Source of the DNA: Viola odorata
Taxonomy: Eukaryota; Streptophyta; Magnoliopsida; Malpighiales; Violaceae
Direction: 5' to 3'
DNA: 64,000 bases
Assembly (NCBI GenBank): GCA_963691705.1
Contig: OY829545.1
Span: 43,635,475 to 43,699,474 of the forward strand
The notes under the pieces are model-generated. The model searched no databases. It saw only the letters and a program-made list of their open reading frames with translations, and had not been told where the DNA came from. A program made the translations under genes and the position numbers. Each line of letters begins with the position of its first letter. The stretch's first letter is position 1. This document shows, piece after piece, positions 46,016-59,110 of the stretch.

Positions 46016-47493
46016 ACAATTTACTATTCCTTTGCTTTTGTTTACCCATAGCTTGGGCAAGCATATGCCGTTAGCTTGCTGGAACCGTTTGGTTGGATGG
46101 GGTACGTGTTGGTGATGTTGTTTGGTGTATGACAACACCAACTAGAAGAAGATAAAAGATCATGGAGAGAGAGCCTCTCTCTCTATGGTTAGAGATAAAA
46201 TAAAACCTTCCCTTCTAAGTCTCTACTTCCCTCCTTTTATAGGAGACCAAAGCGGTGCGGCCCTGAGGCGATGCCTGGACAGTGGGTTAAATACAAAAAT
46301 ATCCCTGATATAAAGTACAAAAATGCCCCCCTAGTATTTATTAGTATTGTCATGTTGTCACTTGATTGAGACTTGGAACAAAAGAAATGAAAGGAAAATG
46401 TGTTTAGGACTTGAGTATTTGACACTAAGACTTAAAGAAATAAAAGATGAAAGACTTAACTGAGTTTAGAACAAATAAAGACAACTGACACATTTAAGTT
46501 TAGGACTCACCACGTTTTTCTCTTTAGGTGTCAGCTTTTGGGTGTTTTAGTTTAAGACTTGTGTGCCACTTGAGTTGTTTGAGTTTAGGACTTGGCCAGC
46601 TTTTGGAAGATATTTTGGGGGGGAAAAGTTGCTGCCAAACCAGCTGTGATGGTTGCTTAAACAAATAAGTTTCAGGTGGCTTTAGTAATCTCCCTTTGGC
46701 TTAGCACAAAAATGGCAATTTTGGGAAGAGAGTGTATGAGTAGGTGAGGGTTTTAAGGAAAAGTGAGAGGGTGTGGCTGCTGTTGACTTTGGACCAATCA
46801 AAATAAATATTAAACAAAGATTGAAACACAATTTTATCAGCTGAAGGTAAGAGAAAACGGATCAAACAAACTCAAAATGAAGAACATGAAGAACACCAAG
46901 CAGTCAGCTTAAGCTGTTCTTGGACTGTTCTTCAGATTTTGACTCAAATAAATAGAAAACGATGGTTACAATTAACGAAAATTTAACATGGACATTCCTA
47001 AGACACAGACCTACAATTTTCATGCAGGTAAGAAAAGAAAATTCCGCAGACAACACAGAGAAAACAGACCAAGAACACAAGAACTACACTTCTTTGATGA
47101 AAATTTTCGCACCTTTTTGTTTTGGCCGAAATGCATGAAATTTGTACAAAATTTCCAGGAGACTCAAAAACAAAAATTGTTACAGACAAGCTGAAGTGTT
47201 TTGCCTTTTGATGTTGGAAATCACACAAGGGTGCAACACAAATTTGACACTAAAACAAGGTGGAAAATTACAATATTTTTATTTGACTCAAGTCGTAGGA
47301 TTTCCGATCCAAGGAGGCAAACACCAAGATAGCCTAAGTTGGAATAAGGACACTAAAGCGCTCAGCTTGATTTCAACAAAAGATAGACTGAGTTACAAAA
47401 TAAGGAGGAAAGACCTATTTATAGTAAGTTACAAGAAGGCAAAACTATTACATAAAAAATAGCACAAAAATGTAATTTTCGCATTACTATCTA
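46016..47493. other. Intergenic, probably decayed transposon DNA
   Basis: No coding exon recognised. Short frames such as 46988-47194 show no family. Confidence 0.4.
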
Positions 47494-47541
47494 GAGATTA
47501 ACGGCATCCCGTTAAGGCCTTAACGAGATGCCGTTAATCTC
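47494..47541. repeat. 48-bp near-perfect palindrome
   Basis: GAGATTAACGGCATCCCGTT and onward pairs with its complement ending GCCGTTAATCTC: 24-bp arms, no loop, one mismatch. A second hairpin with a similar TAACGG start lies at 47572-47599 (arms TAACGGTATG / CATACCGTTA). Confidence 0.9.
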
Positions 47542-47601
47542 AGCAAAAATTACACCAAGACTATAATTTGCTAACGGTATGTCATTAGGCATACCGTTAA
47601 G

Positions 47602-49550
47602 CACTTGTTCTTCATAATAGCGAGGCTTCATTTTAGGTTTCCGAGGGCTCCGCCTGTGTTTTTCGGCTTCCTTTTGGCTCGCCATGACATTGTCCATTTT
47701 ATCCAATACTTGGCCCCCCTCATGCGCGTATCAGTAAGAATTATGGAGTTTCCTTAATAAACCGGCTTTGTAGCGGATCTAGGAACTTGGCCAAAGATCC
47801 TCCAACAGGATTCGACTATGATGGATCTATGATCTTGAGGATGTTCCTAGGAATATAATATGTATACATCATGAAACCTAGGAGAAGCTGATAGGACCGT
47901 CAAACTTATCAATTTGTTCGCCTACGCACCAAAGAGAGAAAAGCCGCTAGTGGGCCCGAGGGGGTTCCCCCTACTCAAGTTAGATAGTAATTGAGGTGGT
48001 TTGCATGCTAGATGTAGCATTGTGTCCGTACTTTGTGATGGAGATGACCTCTGATATTTTTTAGTGCTTAATAACACGTTTGGAGTACGATTCTGCCAGC
48101 CTGGTGGCAAAATTTAAAGTGTATTAAGTCCCCTTGTTAGAATTGGATTGTACCTCTTTAGAGAATGTACTTATCTCCTAGATTTGTGGGTGGAGAGTTA
48201 GATACATTCTATGATGCTAGATGTCAAGTCCTAGCATTAGGAGGACTCTTATGTAGCTTGTTGACTTGGAAATTGAGCCACCTGGGCCTCCACGACAGTT
48301 GCTGGCCATATCATTTTGTCCCCATATTTATATACATAGCTAGGGTTCACGTACCAAATACAAAATGAAATCTTTGAGTTGGAGTACTTCTCTATTGAGT
48401 TGGATTAGATCTAAGAGGATCTTTTTATTGTATTCATTATATTCCTTAATAGGATCAAAGAGTCAAGTATGTGCTTTTCTAGTGGGAGCAGTACTTCTAG
48501 CTTGGAGTGTACGACAAGCATAACAGCTTCTACTCCATAACACAAGGCGGTCAACTCTGTTCCGTTTGGAATAGGACATGAAGTCTTTCTCCATTCTCGT
48601 AATGTTCTTTTCCACAAAAATTCGCGCAAGGAGATCCTTATACAATTATGGGCCGACTATGCACCTCGTTGTTGTGAAAATCAATACGAATAAAAGCACC
48701 CATACAAAAAGAACACGAACAAATTTAGAGTGGCTCGAAGCCTTCTTGGCCTTTGGAAGGGCGGAATGACCTTCTTTTTCTTCTTGTTGAAGAGATAGGA
48801 TGGGAGAGCAATAGGATCTAGAATAGCAGGAGCCTTCTTGGCCTTGGGAAGGGCGGAATGACCTTCTTTTTCTTCTTGTTGAAGAGATGAGGATGGCTCA
48901 TTTTCTATTTGAATAGCAGAGGTTTCACTAGAGGATTTGAGTTCCACGTTCGTGACATGCTTAATAAGAAAGTAAAAGTGACTTCACCTTTATCAAAAGG
49001 CACTGTCAAAGTAGCAACCACGTGAGGCAAACCTTTCTCTTTCAAATAAGCAGCCATATCATCAACGAGGAACTTCTCCAAAAAGCATTGAATGATAGCA
49101 GCATAAGTATTCTTTACAAGCTTGAGGGCGTCCTTCCGAAGGGACTGAAACGAAATCTTCATGAGATGCCCGGTCACTCTGACGAGTCATTTCCAAATGC
49201 TCAATCTGCTGCTCCAAACCTGGATTTACCAACCGCCACGTGCCCCCAACCTTCTCCAATTCCTTAGCAAGCCCCTTCTCCTCTTCCAAGGCCTTTACCT
49301 GGGCAGAAAGCTTATGGATCTCCTCCAAGGCCTAATTAAACTGACCTAGGCTCGGCTCCATGGCAGAACCGACACCCCTAAGAAAGTTGGAAAGGGCACT
49401 AGAAAGGTCGAAAGAGGAGGATTTTGAATGTGCTTAAAAGCAAGAGAAAAATAAGGAACTTCTGTGGCAATGTTAAGAGCAGTGGCTCCCTTGCTCTTCC
49501 CTTTCACTGCTTGGAAAGGGGCATATCATCAGATTCTTCCTTCTCAATCA
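47602..49550 (-). other. Repeat-derived DNA with short minus-strand frames
   Basis: Minus-strand frames near 49328-48905 encode charged helical peptides (VKALEEEKGLAKELEKVGG, AAYLKEKGLPHVVATL) that look like fragments of plant retrotransposon gag or ORF1-type proteins, interrupted by shifts. A block of about 60 bp is repeated directly at about 48739-48801 and 48833-48890. No intact gene. Confidence 0.4.
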
Positions 49551-49828
49551 TTTTGTTGGGAGAAGCATATCTAGTGTTTTACTGTTTGAAGGGCAAAGTT
49601 TCCACCAAGGGGTGACAGCAAGCGGGAGTCCATATCTGAGAATATGGTACAACGCAGAGAAAGGAATTCAACAGATCCATAGAAGATATACAACCTAACT
49701 TCTGTATCAAATTTATGACACCGAAAACTCAGACATGGCTAGCAAACAATTACAAAAATAAAAATATAAAATGGTTGTCTTTTTTAGACGGGGGTGATAC
49801 ATAAATTATAAACTGCAGGGAGAATTGG
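49551..49828. repeat. 278-bp direct repeat, copy A
   Basis: Identical by eye to 50138-50415. The two copies bracket the last exon of the oxidosqualene cyclase. Confidence 0.95.
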
Positions 49829-49968
49829 GAAATTTGTTTCATTCGTTATTTTTCTTGCTTGTTATTCCATAGTCAGTACCAAGCTCACATACATGGCATG
49901 AATGACAACACACAACGTAATCTTTACAAGCTGAACAACTCATCTCGGAGCCCTCCTGCCACTACAAG

Positions 49969-52900
49969 TCAACGAGACCTCAGCACCTTACAACGATACT
50001 CTCCAAGCGCCCATATAGGGAAAATGTTCCGGTAAGCAGAGTAGCTAATCATGCAATTCTTGTTGAACACACCCGTAATCTCCTACACCCGTAATCTCCT
50101 GCACCTCAGCACAAACTCAAACTAGAATCTTGCACTGTTTTGTTGGGAGAAGCATATCTAGTGTTTTACTGTTTGAAGGGCAAAGTTTCCACCAAGGGGT
50201 GACAGCAAGCGGGAGTCCATATCTGAGAATATGGTACAACGCAGAGAAAGGAATTCAACAGATCCATAGAAGATATACAACCTAACTTCTGTATCAAATT
50301 TATGACACCGAAAACTCAGACATGGCTAGCAAACAATTACAAAAATAAAAATATAAAATGGTTGTCTTTTTTAGACGGGGGTGATACATAAATTATAAAC
50401 TGCAGGGAGAATTGGTAACTATTGTTGATAGATTTGTTGATTAAAGATTTAAAGTGGTGGGTTTTATTGAATCGGATCTAAACATTGGTGGAGTATGGTG
50501 ACGTGGTTGGAGGTTTTGGTGGCATGATTGATGGAAAGGCGAGTGGTGGAGATGATGGTGTGCCTGGCGATTGATGGTGGCTCCATGAGTGGTGCTGATG
50601 GTTAGCGGTTGGCAGTTATGTGACAGGCGGAGATGGTGGTTGGATGGGTGTGGTGGTGAAGGTTAGAAATTGAGAAGGAGATGGAACAATTTCGCAATAA
50701 AATTAATGAAATCTTAAATTATTTATTTTTAGGTTCCTAATCATAAAAACAAAACAATTATTTAATTATTTATTCTCGATTTAATATATGGAGTATTATT
50801 TGATTTGTGTATTTGGTCGGTTTTGATTTTTTGGTTTGTTTGGTTTTTGGGGTTGTGGCCGGCGGCGTTGATCGGTGGGAGGTAGAAGATGAAGGAAGGG
50901 GAATGGGTTTGGGTAGCTGGGTTTTGGTTGGTATGACCTGACCCGTTTTTAAAGTTCGGGTCGGATTTGCTTACGTGGCATGACACGTCAGGAGCTTATG
51001 ACGTGGCGTCCGACGTGTCATGCCACGTAGGATAGTTAACAGTGGGTGAGCAACAGCGTGAGATACCAAATGTGACATTTCTTTTGAGTGTAGGTACTAT
51101 TTAAAAGCAAAAAAGATGAGAGGTACTAAATCAGTCATTTAAATAGAGTGCAGGTGTCATTTTTTCTAATTTCTCCAGAAATTACTTGCATTAGTGCGGA
51201 ATCATTTGACGATCAAGATCTAAAGAGGAGCTACTAATTTCTGAAGAATGTGCTCTTCACTGGACTGCAGAATCAGTGCATTATAGAAGTCGGATATACT
51301 ATATAGAGCTGTAGAATGCTTTAATTAAGATTTAGCATGTGAATTTCTTATTAGATGTTGCGTGTGTTTGAATACTCTTTATGAATCTTGCACTGTAATT
51401 ATTGATACCCTTGACTTACTAGTTATGGAAACATCGTGTGCCACATCAAAGAGCTAATCCTAAAAACTATAAATAGCTATACTAAAAGAGTAGGAGTTCT
51501 AACAATAATAGGAAAGCAAAACTAATATAAAGTCCTAATCCTATTGGAATAGGTTCTGTATCATTTAGACAGCTCTGGCTTAATTGGAATATGTATTGCT
51601 CATGCTATTTCAATTAGCATGTAAGTAAGGCAGCATAGTGGCAGCATCCCTCGAAGGTGAATAAAAACGCATCAAGGGGCTGATTGTAATTCCTAAGAAC
51701 CTTAGGGGCTGTTTCACAACGTAAAATTTTCTGAAAATTTTGCAAAATTGGAAAATTTTGCAAAAGTTGTTTCACTTTTGTTTTTTTAATCTAGTTCAAT
51801 AAATCCATATTATTAATCTAAAAAAAAAATAATGTTATTTTAAACATATCTACCCTTGTAATTTATGTAAATTGATACAAATTGTGCTAAAAATATTTCA
51901 TAATTGATATTTAACTAACTAATGCTTCTAATTAAAATCATATGAGTAAAATTCAATGTTTAACATTGTAATGAATAACATTTTTTATCATGTTATTATC
52001 GAAAGTTACATTATGAAATAAATACAAACTCAATTTAAAATAAATAACTTCACACATCCTAAACAAATAAGAATAAATATGGCTAAAGATACACATTTTT
52101 TTTATATTTATCTAAAATTAATCCTGGTAAATTGATTCCAATGTTCTAATTGTTTTAATTAATCAATACTCCTAATTATATTTTTTTTTAGAGTTTTTAC
52201 ATTTTTTCTGGATTCTTAGATTAATTTTTTTTATGGATTTTTTAACTTTTTTTTGGGAATTTTTACATTTTTTGGATTTTTTACATTTTTTCTAAACTTG
52301 TAGTGTTAATTTTGAAAAACCGTTTTGTAATTGCAAAACTTCAAATATAGCGTTTGCAAAATTTTCTAAACTTGTATGTTAATTCTGAAAATCTGTTTTG
52401 CAATTGCAAAACTGAAAAATTTGCTAAAAATTTTCCATTTGCAAAATGTTGCTGTGAAACAAATTTTGGAAAATTTTCTGAAAATTTTTCAAATTTTTTT
52501 TCTCCCTAAATGGCTTGTACTTTTGAATTTAGACATGAATATATTTAGCATATTTATATTTGATCTTTAACAAATAGTGAGTCATCCGGCCGCTTTGAGA
52601 TACGTGCCAGAATAGTAAACGTTATTCTTTTGGGAAGGGAGGGAGAACCATTTAATATATAATGGAGAAGTCAATGAGTTATTTGATTAGTAGTAAAAAT
52701 ATCAGTAAAAATGTAGATGAGGTTGGAATTACCAACCGCCCGACTACAATCATACTATGAGCAATTAGTTTGCTCACGCGCTATTGCATGCTTCCTGACA
52801 ACTGAAGAGAGCACATGGAGACTTTTATTTGCTTCAAAGGCGGTCGTTGATTGTGTCTAGATGATCCTGCTTATGCCACTTTTGTCCGTCCAATGATGAA

Positions 52901-55900
52901 TTTTATAATGATAAACTCACTTCTCTTTAGATTTCCTTTACCAACTTAGACCAATAATTAAGAAATATAAATCCAAGTCACAAATTTTAGTCCAAAAATT
53001 TGCTGAAAATTTTCCATTTGCAAAATGTTGCTGTGAAACAGATTTTGGAAAATTTTTTAACAAAATTTTCCAAATTTTTTTTTTCTCCTAAATGGTTTGT
53101 GCTTTTAAATTTAGACATGAATATATTTAGAATATTTATATTTGATCTTTAACAAATTTAAAATAGGCTACTATTTAGTTTATTATTTTTTTTTCAAAAA
53201 AATATTAGCATTGTTTTTTAATTAAAATAAAATTGATTTAACAAAAATAGTATATTTTGTTTTTCAAAAAAATAAAAGTTGTTGTTTTGCAAAAACTGAA
53301 AATTTTACAAAACAGAAAATTTTGCAAAACAGAAATTTTGCGTTGTGAAACGCAGCCTTAGCCTCCAATTTCTTTAAGAATCAGACCCACCAGGAAGGCA
53401 TTATAATTAAGAGCGTAATTGAAACACACAAAAGATAAGATGACCTTGTTTTGACATGATAGGTAACTCTCTCCCCAACCACCTCTTGCAAGTTCTTTGG
53501 ACAGCAAATAATCGCAAGCTTTGCGAATGCTATTGCAATTATCAAATGTCCTACCAGTAGCTACCAAACCCTTTATTCCAAACCAACCTCCATAAGTGAA
53601 GCATACTCCCCAGGATCCATACCTGTTGAGAACAAGCATCGAATTCAATCACTATTTTAAAATATTATTCAAAAGAAGAGGCATTCAAAATATATATAGA
53701 ACCGTAACAAGGGTTCATTATATGCATGAGCAATGAACATTCGTATAGCAGGTGAGCAACAAGCATTCAAATAACTTAATTGAATTACAAGAATGAGGTC
53801 CGAACCCACCAAGAACCATCTGCAGCTTGAATCATTTCAATGAACAATGCAGCTTTAGAAATGCAACAATCTATGTCTTGCTTCCTGTAGCCAGGATACA
53901 AGTTCCTGAATGATGCCAATGCTTGGATTGCTGCTGAAGTGCACTCTACATATCTAAGTGGCAATACCACAAAAATCAAATTAGAATTTCATAAACATAA
54001 TAAAATACACATAAAAAGGAAAAATGGTCTAGAAATGATAACTGAAGCCTGATTAAAATCGTACGGGTAATCAATGACAATATCGCCAAAAGTTTCTGCA
54101 GGGTTGATTAACTGAAATAAAAAGAAAGGTTTATAGTCAGATAAAATGCTACCAGGAGTCAGACAGCTCAGGTTTGAAGGCCAGAACTTCATAACTAGTG
54201 CAGGATAATGATAACATGAAGCAAGGTTTAGGAATACACATTGTTCACCATCAATAAAAATCATGTTGCACATCAATTGTTGGGGAAAAAATTGTTAAGT
54301 AAATTGAATAATGGGGAAAAAAGAAGAAAAAACAACCTCATCAAAAAATGACCGAAAAAATTGTAACCAAGCATGATGCTTGTGATACTTTTAAAAGATC
54401 CAAAATATAATGGTCATCTAATTGTAGGGTTTCTCCCTCAGTTATGACCTCACAACAATTTGAGACAACCTCATAAAACCTTCTTTTATGCTGAAACATG
54501 TAGGTTTTCACTTGCACAACTTAGATGCAAACTACACAATTAAAGGTACAAACTCTGTTAGATAACCTGTTTCCACATACCCTTAATTAAAGAAAAATGA
54601 CCCACAGGCTATTACAAAGTTCATCCGCACGAAAAAATAGTGCCGGACTAAATTAAAACCACGTAACTCAATTCCCCATGGAATATTCAAAACCTCGAAG
54701 CAAACATGAAGCTCAAAAGAATCCAGGAAGGGCTCGAGCAGGTATTTACCTCCAACCATCGGTAGGACCTTGTCAATTCATATGTAGCAAAGCTACCATC
54801 CGCATTCTGAAGAGGTCCCAGACATGGAAAATGTTAGGAATCACTTGAAAACTATATCACCACCCACTATTAATAATAGGAATGTTATAGTATATGTTCA
54901 TATTGTCTGGCCACTACCTAGTCACATGGGCTTTTGAGTTAGGTAGTAATTAAATGTTCACCTCGGGTGTAAAATTTCCATTCCATTTCAATGTAAAATC
55001 CAAACATCTAGATCAATGCAATCACAAATCCTTACCTGTAAGGAAAGGGTTATATTTACTGCATCATAAAGCCGATCAACACCTAGTGGTTTCCCAACTG
55101 CTTCTGTAGGAAGTTTTGATAACAATAAAACAGCCTGTAAAAGGAAATTAATATTACTGATAAAAGTCATGACAATATGAAATCTCATAAAGTTTGATTA
55201 TTTTTAACCTTCAGCCCTTCTGCAGTGCAATCAGAGATGGGCCATCCATGATCTGCAGTTGAGAATGGCCAGGCACCTTTCGAAATGTGGCGATACCAAA
55301 AATTTAGATCACCGGGACAATTTTCAGTCACCTTCAAACAAAGAATAAATACTTGAGTAAGGACAAAAATTGGCGAATAAAGGGGACAATAATTGGCACA
55401 TGATGGAGTGCTCTCTAAGCAGGAACCTGTGAATCTTTAATGTAATCATGTGCTTTTCTTAAAGTTGAACCATATTTTTCATCAAGGTTAGTTGAAAGGA
55501 TTGCTTGAACAGCAAAAGCAGTATCCCATAATTGACTTCCGTTATAACCCTGTAGATTTCAATACAATTTCATCAGATAAGAATTTTGTGTCTCCACATG
55601 GTGTGCCGTTTGTTATTACCACACAAAAAAGTTCCATGGTTGGCACCTCCAAGAAATTGAGAGTCAATGTATTATAGTTACTATAGAAAAGATAAATGTT
55701 ATTTATGGACCTGCATTTTCATGCCATCTTCAGCAACCCACAAATAATCAAAGATCCTTGGAAGATGCAGTCTGAATGCGTCAGAGTGTCGGTCTTCCAC
55801 CCAACAACAAAGCATGTTCAATACCTGAATGGACACATGACTCAAAGCTCCATTGAATGAAAATTGACCTTCCGATGAAAACACAATAACATCAACAGAA

Positions 55901-58900
55901 ATACAGAAGCCATATGATTCTATTCTTAACAGAAATTACGCTTTGAATAGATATTCAAATTTCTGTTCTGTTTTTCTATCTAAGAAGAAAGGAAGATCAT
56001 GATCAAAATTCTTCCATGCATACCTTGTTGACTGGCCCTACGCAAACTCATCGAGTATTCTCATCTTCATAACTGATATTTTCTATCTAAGAAGAAAGGA
56101 AGATCATTAAAATTCTTCCATGCATACCTTGTTGACTGGCCCTATGCAAATGTATTGAGTATTCTCATCTTCATAATGGATATGCTGCATCACGGTGTCC
56201 AAAGCCTTCTCCCTCAACCTTTTAGCTGGCCAGCTTGTAAATATAGGCTCATATGCATAGTGAAGAGATGCCCAGAGAACATCTTGAACCAGCGGATGTG
56301 GGTAGTAAAGATCTTCCTAATGAAAGGTGGCCACATGAAAATAAAGTTATAATTCAAGTCTCAAACAAAAGAAAATGTTCTCCTTGAACTGCGAAGGCAT
56401 TTTTTTATTGTAAGATTGCAACCCCAAATACACAATTCCAAACAAAAAAACTTCTAACATATAATGGATCTAGTTGGTTTTTATTTATTTATAATACATC
56501 AATTGCTAAAATCAGCAGCATGGTCAAATATTATAGTTTCCGTACATTATTAACAGCATGTACTTTGAACATTCATTAGGCGCTCATCTACCAATTCATA
56601 AGCCAGATCAATATTCTGCCAGCATCTCCACACATTTTTCAATTCCAACATACAGGCATGAAAACCTGAACATAGACGAGTATTATAAGCGGCTTGATGA
56701 TATTTTCATTTCACCATTACTAAATACAATAACTGTGCTCTTCCAATTCATAAGCACAAAAACCTTAACCGTCAGCTCACTACATTGCACCTAGTTTTTC
56801 AAAAGAAATTTCACCGACTGAAAAAGAAAAAAGACAGGCAATAGAAAAGAAAAGACTTGCTCCCAATTAATGGAGAAAGCTCATGCACATTATATGATCC
56901 TGATTGTAGCTACGTGCAGTAAAGATATAAAACAATGATAAAGTTAGTTTAGAATATAGGTTTTGCGGGGGAACATCATTTAAAAAACCTTAGCGCATGT
57001 ACTGCGGGCTTTGTTCCAATCTACTTCATGATATGGAACTATATATATTTCCTTTCTCAGAGATGTAATTAAAGGTGTGATGGGACCAACAAATCTCTTC
57101 CCGTATAGGTATGACATTGGTAAATACACCATCCGACAATGGCACCACATCCGTCCTACAGAGGGAATTTTACATTATTTGTGAGTAGTGTAAAGCCAGT
57201 AGAAGTCGACAGCACTAGATCAGAATCAAACAAAATTAAAGGCAAATTGTATCCTAACTATCTAGAAAAGGTGTTGAGACAAGTTTTACATCAACCATAG
57301 GACAAGATGGAGCACATCTTTAAACAGAAAGAAAGCTAAAGATAACAGAAAAAAGGGTTTAGAAAAAACAAGCACTAAGAATGGAAAAAAGAAAATAAAT
57401 AAGAGAAAATAGAAATTAATTTTAGAATGGATTAAAATTAAAAAGGAAATAAAGACCCCTAAAATTTAAAACTAGTGATTCTGCCAAATTGAGATAAAAA
57501 GAGAGAACAATGTAGAGACAAACCTACACTTCTACATTGTTATACAACTGACTCCTTGCAAATGCTTTTATTTTCCCAAACCTGAGACTTTAATCATTAC
57601 ATCAAACAAAGAACCATTTACTAACAAATTTTTCCATTTGAAAAATTCTGTCAAACTTTTTGGTTAATTTAACAATGTGAAGGGAAAAATATCCGTTGAG
57701 TGGCTGAACATGTGTAGAAAACATAATAAGCAAGTATGTACATATAGGGACCTGGGTGCACAGGAAGAACGTAAGGGCAAAGCCATACTTCTGGTGGTAA
57801 TGGATTATTTCCAGACCATTCATACACTCCAAGTACCTGTCACAATCAAACATCAATCAAGTCAGAACAAATATCTTCAGAGTGCGTTGTTTCCAGAACT
57901 CATATAACAAAATAAAGGCAAGATTTCATACTGAGAGCCACATTTTCCCCCATGAAGTAATTGTGGTGGCACCACCATGGTCCAAGATCCACTGACGCCC
58001 CTTTTCCACTGCCCCATCTCCACACTCAGCTACTTCACCAAGCAACCTCAAGGAGACATAGTTTAGAGTAGTACCAAACATGGTGCTCGGGCCTTCAATA
58101 TGAAGACCCCAACCCCCATCTCTATTCTGTAAAAGAATGGGAAAAAATATACAGTAAAAATAGTGAATACAGAATTCCCTATACATGTTGGTCATGAACC
58201 TAATGATACCTGAGCAGAAGCAAGTTCCCTATGGCCTTGCAAAAATAAACTACTTTGGAGTATCTTATAATTCAAGCACTTGGGTTGGATGGAGGTATTC
58301 GACGAGTGAAACAGGAAACTTGACACTGAAATTGGGAATATGAAAAGGTAGGATAAAACATTGACCTGATGATTGTAAAGATATCTGCACATCTCAGTCT
58401 GGTGTTCTTTAGACAGCACAGCATTCAGGGTTCCTGTGATGGACAGAGTGATGACCTGTTGCAGTCTCCATGAGCAATACGGAAGTAGTTGAATGGAAAT
58501 GAAAGGCAGCAAAAGCAAAAGGTAATTAAGATTAAAGGAGCAGGTGGGGATTACCAAACCAGGGAGCAGAAACATAGGACCCCCATAATCACCAGGCCAG
58601 TGACCATCGGGCGCCTGGATGGTTGAATAAAACTCAAGTGCCCGGTGCAAGGTAGTTGTGACGGCCTCCTCTGTGGCATCTTCGCTCTCTTGAACATGTA
58701 CTTGAGCCAAAGTCGGGCATTGGTCGCCGTGCTGGTCCCTATGCTCTTTAGCAAACTACAGTTAATGATTAATTTATTCACCGATTAAGTATCCAGAATA
58801 AGGCATCTCCAGTGTTTGGATGACTACAAGAAAGAGATTAGTGATTCATTTGACTGATTTAAGGGAAATAAGAAAGAAGGTGAGATGTGAAACAGACCTG

Positions 58901-59110
58901 AAACCTCATGAGAAGATCAGCGCTGTGCTTTTTGTGGAAGCGGTGGTCTCGAAAAGCAATGCGAGCGTTTTCAACCTCCAAAAGTTCTTCGGGGGAGCCG
59001 GCGTCGGGACAGAAGTGCCATACTTGGCGGCCAACATGGTTGTTGACGCTGCTCAGCTCACTGCCACCGACCCCGACTACGCTCTCTGCTCCATTCTTCA
59101 GCTTCCACAT
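49969..59110 (-). CDS. Cycloartenol-synthase-type oxidosqualene cyclase, two exons missing
   Basis: Such enzymes cyclise 2,3-oxidosqualene to cycloartenol, the plant sterol precursor, on the ER membrane. Exons in gene order: 59110-58898, 58755-58555, 58455-58366, 58126-57932, 57836-57752, 57155-56989, 56316-56128, 55824-55711, 55549-55427, 55331-55209, 55134-55036, 54806-54750, 54111-54065, 53953-53810, 53622-53445, 50082-49969. All junctions are GT/AG in matching phase. They join to 712 codons without a stop, against about 760 in the family. [23 protein letters not shown] and DCTAE are present. The Tyr, His and Ile positions of cycloartenol synthases (Tyr410, His477, Ile481 in Arabidopsis CAS1) are kept in GYNGSQ and [12 protein letters not shown], so it is CAS-like, not beta-amyrin-synthase-like. 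About 55 residues between SYLSCQNK and the last exon (NTGWA and PLHRAA region) were not found, so activity is doubtful. Confidence 0.88.
50069..50100. repeat. 16-bp tandem duplication at the last-exon acceptor
   Basis: ACACCCGTAATCTCCT occurs twice in a row. On the gene strand this doubles the AG|GAGATTACGGGTGT acceptor, creating two candidate splice sites 16 bp apart. Only the one at 50082 keeps the frame from exon 15. Confidence 0.85.
50138..50415. repeat. 278-bp direct repeat, copy B
   Basis: Identical by eye to 49551-49828, at 587 bp distance. Confidence 0.95.
50416..51704. other. Non-coding DNA where two cyclase exons would be expected
   Basis: GT-rich stretch (50450-50680), then unrelated DNA. 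I looked for the two missing exons on the minus strand and did not find them. A hairpin with perfect 18-bp arms (TACGTGGCATGACACGTC, 50972-50989 and 51012-51029) lies here. Confidence 0.5.
51705..53357. mobile_element. PIF/Harbinger-like element in the cyclase intron, 1653 bp
   Basis: Terminal inverted repeats GGGGCTGTTTCACAACG and, from the right, GGCTGCGTTTCACAACG, with TTA on both sides (51702-51704, 53358-53360). Target site and GGGC-TGTTT-like ends fit the Harbinger/Tourist group. No transposase. A direct repeat of about 150 bp (about 52425-52575 and 52990-53155) brackets unrelated DNA, so the element is composite. Confidence 0.8.
55973..56185. repeat. Tandem duplication of the cyclase exon 7 end
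   Basis: Two units of about 107 bp (55973-56079 and 56080-56185). Each contains the end of exon 7, its donor site and some intron. The downstream copy (55973-56079, in gene direction) has TGA in the coding frame, so it is a dead pseudo-exon. Confidence 0.85.

Noticed and set aside
49969..59110. Beta-amyrin synthase
   Set aside because: The [14 protein letters not shown] block and the kept Tyr, His and Ile positions around DCTAE are of the cycloartenol synthase type.
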